In this document: positions 18,330-21,846 of the stretch, in pieces
Numbering within the stretch: the stretch's first letter is position 1
Layout: every line of letters starts with the position of its first letter
Source of the DNA: Bacteroidetes bacterium ADurb.Bin302
GTDB taxonomy: Bacteria > Bacteroidota > Bacteroidia > Bacteroidales > Paludibacteraceae
Direction of reading: 5' to 3'
NCBI GenBank assembly: GCA_002069025.1
Contig: MWBK01000060.1
Coordinates: 1 to 21,846 of the forward strand
DNA length: 21,846 nt
Made by a program: the position numbers and the translations under genes
Notes under the pieces: model-generated
The model's input: only the letters and a program-made list of their open reading frames with translations
Told to the model about the DNA's origin: nothing
The model's database searches: none

Positions 18330-19915
18330 TGAGGAAATTATCACGAAGACCAGCCGAAATACCTAAGAAATATATCTATCAAAATAAATTTGATGGGGGA
18401 TTAAACCTATTCATTTCTGATGTTCATTTAAAGCCTAACGAATCACCAGACCTTTTAAACTGCCACCCAGAAGAGGATGGAATTATCTCTACTCGCTACG
18501 GATATTCTAAATTTGGAAACGCCTCAGGAACACGCACGCGGGGTATGGGATTTTTAAAACTCGATGATGGAACGAAGTATCTTTTAAGAGCCGACGGAAC
18601 AACTTCTCTTAAAGTCTACAATAAGACAACGACTAACTGGGATGTGGTTTCAGGTTTCACTTATACCGAAGACCTACAGACAGACTTTTGTCAAGCTGGA
18701 AACTTAATGTTTATTCAAAACGGTACAGATAGTCTTACTTACTATGACGGTTCAGTTGCAGCAGAACAGACTAATGGTCAAAAAGGAACAGCCTCGATAT
18801 ATTTCCAGGGTTCTCTTATTACTTGGGGTGATTCATCTAATCCACATAGGCTGTATATTTCAGGCACAGGCGCGAATGTTGGTGACTTTTCAGCAGGAAA
18901 TGGAGGACAATATATAGACATTTCAAAATCTGATGGTAACGCTATAACATCATGCGCCAAGAAAGGAAAAGGCTCTAATAATATTCTGCTTATCTATAAG
19001 GGAGGGAAAGCAACGTATCAGTTATACTTTGATGAATCAGGGCTTCCAGTAGTCCAGACTGTTTCACCTAATCGTGGTGCTATCTGCCATAGGTCAGTTG
19101 ACAACATGGAAGATGATGTTGTTATGCTTACGAAGCTTCCAGCAATAATGACGCAAGGTGAAATGTCTGGATTCTTTGACCAGATAAGAACTAATGAGCT
19201 TTCATTATTTGTGAATCCAGAGCTTGAAACAGTCAACCAATCACGTCTAGACCAGTCGGCGGCAATTTTTTACAAGCACAGATACTATCTGGCTTATTCA
19301 GAATCAGGGCAAACCTACAACAACAAGCTTTTGATGTACGACAAAAGATATAACTCATGGTGGAAGTGGGACAACATCAGAGCCAACTGTTTCATGGTTT
19401 ATGAGGACGATAATAATGTAGAACACTTTTTGTGGGGTGATGATAATGGGGGGCAAGTTTATGAATTTGATTATTCAAGAAACGATGACGGAGAAGCTAT
19501 AAACTCATATTTCACAACCAAGGCTTTTAATGCTGATAAATTTGATGTCTTAAAAACTTGGGCTTATGCAGACGCGCTATTTCGCAATGTTCAGGGGACA
19601 GTAACTATTCAGATAATCATAGACGGTGAGTTAATAACCCGCGAAGCAACGGTTGGAGTTACGGGAGCTATTGCTGGTATCGGAGCTTCTTTAATTGGTG
19701 ACTTTATGCTTGGGGATGATGGGACAGATACAGTCACGACTAATGAAAGCGTTACCAGGCCTAAGAGAATAATGGTTCGTGATAAAGCGAGAACAGCCCA
19801 AATTAAGGTAGCGACAAACGCAGTTGACAGCTATTTTTCACTTCTTGATGTTTCTCTTGCCTATAAGGAAAAATCCCCAAGAAAATTCAATAGTGCGGAT
19901 ATAATTCGTTCATAA
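18329..19915 (+). CDS. P22 gp10-like tail/DNA-stabilisation protein
   Basis: The 528-residue product begins KFDGGLNLFISDVHLKPNES then DLLNCHPEEDGIISTRYGYS, the characteristic opening of gp10-like and similar 'stabilisation' proteins. Repeated beta-blade-like segments follow (GFLKLDDGTKYLLRADGTT, DFCQAGNLMFIQNGTDSLTYY, GSLITWGDSSNPHRLYISGT), consistent with a beta-propeller-like tail hub. The C-terminal third is a separate strand-rich domain (TVTIQIIIDGELITREATV). It would close the DNA exit after packaging in a short-tailed particle. Confidence 0.8.
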   Translation: MRKLSRRPAEIPKKYIYQNKFDGGLNLFISDVHLKPNESPDLLNCHPEEDGIISTRYGYSKFGNASGTRTRGMGFLKLDDGTKYLLRADGTTSLKVYNKTTTNWDVVSGFTYTEDLQTDFCQAGNLMFIQNGTDSLTYYDGSVAAEQTNGQKGTASIYFQGSLITWGDSSNPHRLYISGTGANVGDFSAGNGGQYIDISKSDGNAITSCAKKGKGSNNILLIYKGGKATYQLYFDESGLPVVQTVSPNRGAICHRSVDNMEDDVVMLTKLPAIMTQGEMSGFFDQIRTNELSLFVNPELETVNQSRLDQSAAIFYKHRYYLAYSESGQTYNNKLLMYDKRYNSWWKWDNIRANCFMVYEDDNNVEHFLWGDDNGGQVYEFDYSRNDDGEAINSYFTTKAFNADKFDVLKTWAYADALFRNVQGTVTIQIIIDGELITREATVGVTGAIAGIGASLIGDFMLGDDGTDTVTTNESVTRPKRIMVRDKARTAQIKVATNAVDSYFSLLDVSLAYKEKSPRKFNSADIIRS

Positions 19916-19923
19916 ATAATAAT

Positions 19924-20958
19924 ATGAAATTAAGAAGTAATGACCTTGATAATCTTTTCTCAACCACTCTTGCAAATGCGATAACGGCAAGCGATTTGAC
20001 AATTTATCTCAATGCTGTACCAACTAACGCTACAGAAGGTTTTTTAGTGCTTGATACAAATAATGCCACAAAGCGTGAAGTTATTTACTACAATGCTGTT
20101 GGAGCCAACTATGTATCTTGCCCAGCTTTAGGAGGACGCGGACAAGCAGGAACTTCAGCGCAATCACACGATGCGGGAGCGGCTGTTAAGCAGAATTTCT
20201 TGAGAGAACACTTTAAACCCGTAAGAGATGCTGTTTTCACGGGCTTTGTGGAGCTTAACTATACAGCAACGTACGCTTCATCTTCAACCATAACAATACC
20301 GACAGACCTAACAGCCATATTCACAGTAGGGCATAAGCTTAAACTTACCTTTGCTGAAAGCGGAGCTAAGTTTTTCACCATTCTTTCAAGCTCTTACAGC
20401 TCTCCAAATACAACCATAACTCTTTATGGAGATACTGTCCTTGAAGAAACAATTAACAGCATTGAAATGGACGTAAATCCTCAAGCTTATTCTGATAATG
20501 ACGTTATTGTTTTAAATGAAAAATCAGCAGCCCCTGGAACACCAGCGAGCGGGAAAGCATATCTGTATCAAAAAGACGATGGAAAGCTTTATCTTAAAAA
20601 TGATGCTGGTACGGAATCTGCTATGACAAAAATAGCTCCAATAACAACAACTGAAGAATCTTCCGCAACACCCACGATAAACGTTGACAAGACAGATATT
20701 CACACAATTACTGCTCTGGCTACGGATATTACTTCATTCACTACAAAGCTTTCTGGAACGCCAGTAAACGGGCAAAAACTTATTATCAGAATCAAAGATG
20801 ATGGAACTGCAAGGGCGATTACTTGGGGAGATTCTTTTGTGTCGAGAGGAGCAACTCTGCCAACTACAACTGTCCCTGGAAAATATTTATATGTCGGGCT
20901 GATATACAATTCTACTGCTTCAGTTTGGGATTGTGTAGCATACTCCAAAGAATCCTAA
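19924..20958 (+). CDS. Tail fibre/tail appendage-type protein
   Basis: The 344-residue product opens with KLRSNDLDNLFSTTLANAIT and ALGGRGQAGTSAQSHDAGA, a short N-terminal domain found in phage appendage proteins. Several Thr/Ser-rich strand domains follow. A C-terminal region DIHTITALATDITSF, PVNGQKLIIRIKDDGTARAI, TWGDSF and YVGLIYNSTASVWDCVAYS matches a widespread fibre/baseplate C-terminal module. No enzyme motif is seen. It probably links the gp10-like hub to the receptor-binding protein downstream. Confidence 0.75.
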   Translation: MKLRSNDLDNLFSTTLANAITASDLTIYLNAVPTNATEGFLVLDTNNATKREVIYYNAVGANYVSCPALGGRGQAGTSAQSHDAGAAVKQNFLREHFKPVRDAVFTGFVELNYTATYASSSTITIPTDLTAIFTVGHKLKLTFAESGAKFFTILSSSYSSPNTTITLYGDTVLEETINSIEMDVNPQAYSDNDVIVLNEKSAAPGTPASGKAYLYQKDDGKLYLKNDAGTESAMTKIAPITTTEESSATPTINVDKTDIHTITALATDITSFTTKLSGTPVNGQKLIIRIKDDGTARAITWGDSFVSRGATLPTTTVPGKYLYVGLIYNSTASVWDCVAYSKES

Positions 20959-20960
20959 TT

Positions 20961-21599
20961 ATGATTTCACCTAGTTTAGACTCATCATCATCCCAGGCTA
21001 CAGCTTCTGGAAACAGCCTAACTGTTTCCAAGGCATCATCTGGAGATTATAGGCTTGGAATTGTAGCCCTTTCTGTTTATGGAGTCAATAGGCCTGACAA
21101 TCTTTCGGTGACTTGGGGAGGCGTTGCTATGAGACATTTAGCATCGTGGAATAGTAACTATGCAGCTAACAGAAAAGTCATCTGGTATTACATAATCGAT
21201 CCGCCAACAGTAGCTGCCAATGTCGTTGCTAGTTGGACAACCGCCGTATCAGCAGTAATGAATGTCACCACGTTCAAAGATGTTGATCCTTTTGATCCAT
21301 TTGGAACTGTTGCTATTTCTAATGGATCATCTGGCACAACAACAGTCAATGTCACTGCAGAAGTGGGAGACTTGGTTATTGATGCAACTATTAATGAAAC
21401 AGGTAGCAAAACTGTTGGAGCTGGACAAACGCAGATATATAACAACGGAGGAGCTAATTATTATGCTCTTGGTTCTTATGAATTAGCCACTGGAACAACT
21501 GTCACAATGAGTTGGAACGGAACAAATAATGAGTGGTATCAAATGGGCGTGGCTCTTAAACCAGTAAGAAGTTATCCTAAATTTTTAGAAATGTTTTAG
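20961..21599 (+). CDS. Receptor-binding/adhesin-type beta protein
   Basis: The start is the ATG at 20961, two bases after the previous stop; a longer frame starting at 20823 lies inside the preceding gene. The 212 residues form one beta-sandwich-type domain with motifs VTWGGVAMRHLASW, RKVIWYYIIDPPTVAANVV, VMNVTTFKDVDP, GDLVIDATINETG and WYQMGVALKP. I recognise this pattern from surface/tail proteins in many metagenomic phages and uncultured bacteria. It ends YPKFLEMF, similar to the end of the glycine-rich segment that follows (YTKMFQMF). A role in host attachment is inferred from place and fold. Confidence 0.75.
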   Translation: MISPSLDSSSSQATASGNSLTVSKASSGDYRLGIVALSVYGVNRPDNLSVTWGGVAMRHLASWNSNYAANRKVIWYYIIDPPTVAANVVASWTTAVSAVMNVTTFKDVDPFDPFGTVAISNGSSGTTTVNVTAEVGDLVIDATINETGSKTVGAGQTQIYNNGGANYYALGSYELATGTTVTMSWNGTNNEWYQMGVALKPVRSYPKFLEMF

Positions 21600-21828
21600 T
21601 TTTTCCTTATTAAATATTAAAAATAAAGGAGGCGCCAATAATGTCGGAGGAAGCAGTGAACTTGGAGGAGGAGGCGGAGGCGGAGGCGATAATGGAAGAG
21701 CTGGCGGTAGTGGATGACTTTACGGAGGAGGCGGAGGAGGCGGAGAACTTGGAGGCGGAGCGGGAAGAATAGGACAAGTGATTATTACATACACCCCTGA
21801 TTATACTAAGATGTTTCAAATGTTCTAG
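21589..21828 (+). pseudogene. Start-less glycine-rich tail-tip cassette
   Basis: In the frame of 21628 the sequence encodes Gly-rich segments (NNVGGSSELGGGG; DNGRAGGSG; after a TGA at 21715-21717, LYGGGGGGGELGGGAGRIG) and ends QVIITYTPDYTKMFQMF plus TAG at 21826. Such a Gly-rich region followed by VIITYTP is a typical C-terminus of phage tail proteins. No ATG, GTG or TTG precedes it in frame back to the stop at 21586, and one TGA interrupts it. It looks like an orphan 3' end, perhaps a recombination cassette or a relic. Confidence 0.55.
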
Positions 21829-21846
21829 CTTATCAGGCTATAGCAA

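Noticed and set aside
21715..21717. TGA in a Gly-rich stretch, which could suggest UGA = Gly (code 25)
   Set aside because: Single instance in a start-less segment; TGA is used as a stop elsewhere; a GGA to TGA point change is simpler.
21641..21772. A 43-codon acidic frame with an apparent Shine-Dalgarno (AAAGGAGG)
   Set aside because: It is the GGAGGC repeat read one frame off; the Glu/Ala-only composition and the AGGAGG come from Gly codons of the real frame.
1..21846. tRNA genes and CRISPR arrays
   Set aside because: No tRNA-like T-arm with matching acceptor stem and no regularly spaced direct repeats were seen by eye; a tRNAscan run would settle the first.

Overview
This window reads as most of a small tailed-phage (or prophage-like) genome. 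It is AT-rich and uses the standard bacterial code, with TAA, TAG and TGA all terminating clear genes. All but one protein gene lie on the + strand. The right half holds an ordered packaging and virion module: small terminase, large terminase, P22-like portal, scaffold, SU10/DUF5309-type HK97-fold capsid, connector, P22 gp10-like tail protein, then tail/receptor proteins. That order fits a short-tailed (podovirus-like) particle. No host marker is present. The strong promoters look like TTGACA/TATAAT sigma-70 sites, and most genes lack a good Shine-Dalgarno and start after A/T-rich leaders. The style recalls phages of uncultivated, possibly Patescibacteria-like, bacteria, but that host assignment is only an inference.

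Layout: 1-454 is a non-coding segment that folds into a large pseudoknotted RNA. 491-1060 holds a small DNA-binding-like gene, an undetected C-terminal remnant of a phage replisome-organiser-type initiator, short tandem repeats, and a perfect DnaA box beside a strong promoter, so it could be a replication origin. 1061-2990 is an early DNA-metabolism operon (two proteins with SSB-like C-terminal tips, a coiled-coil protein, two tiny genes and a PD-(D/E)XK Holliday-junction-resolvase-like nuclease). 2993-7639 is an accessory region of small, mostly unknown genes, several with zinc-binding Cys pairs. It also has a second structured RNA (5533-5713), duplicated leader sequences, a broken DNA methyltransferase, a Gp157-family gene and a shortened DUF1566-like gene.

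7640-8918 is a lysis/regulatory zone. It contains a promoter-terminator pair that would make a small RNA of about 80 nt. It also holds a minus-strand membrane-anchored lytic transglycosylase behind a consensus promoter, and a two-helix holin-like gene interrupted by an amber codon. 8918-21828 is the late module, with many TAATG stop/start overlaps that suggest translational coupling. Two glycosyltransferase genes and a C2H2-finger protein sit inside it just after the capsid gene. The longer glycosyltransferase carries an N-terminal segment homologous to the C2H2 protein, which points to virion-targeted glycosylation. The window ends in a receptor-type protein followed by a start-less glycine-rich cassette with a similar C-terminus.

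The most interesting signals are: the two unassigned structured RNAs; a recurrent 'DnaA box + sigma-70 promoter' module at three or four transcription units; the virion-domain/double-glycosyltransferase fusion; and a pair of mutually exclusive 9-10 bp hairpins directly after the capsid gene.
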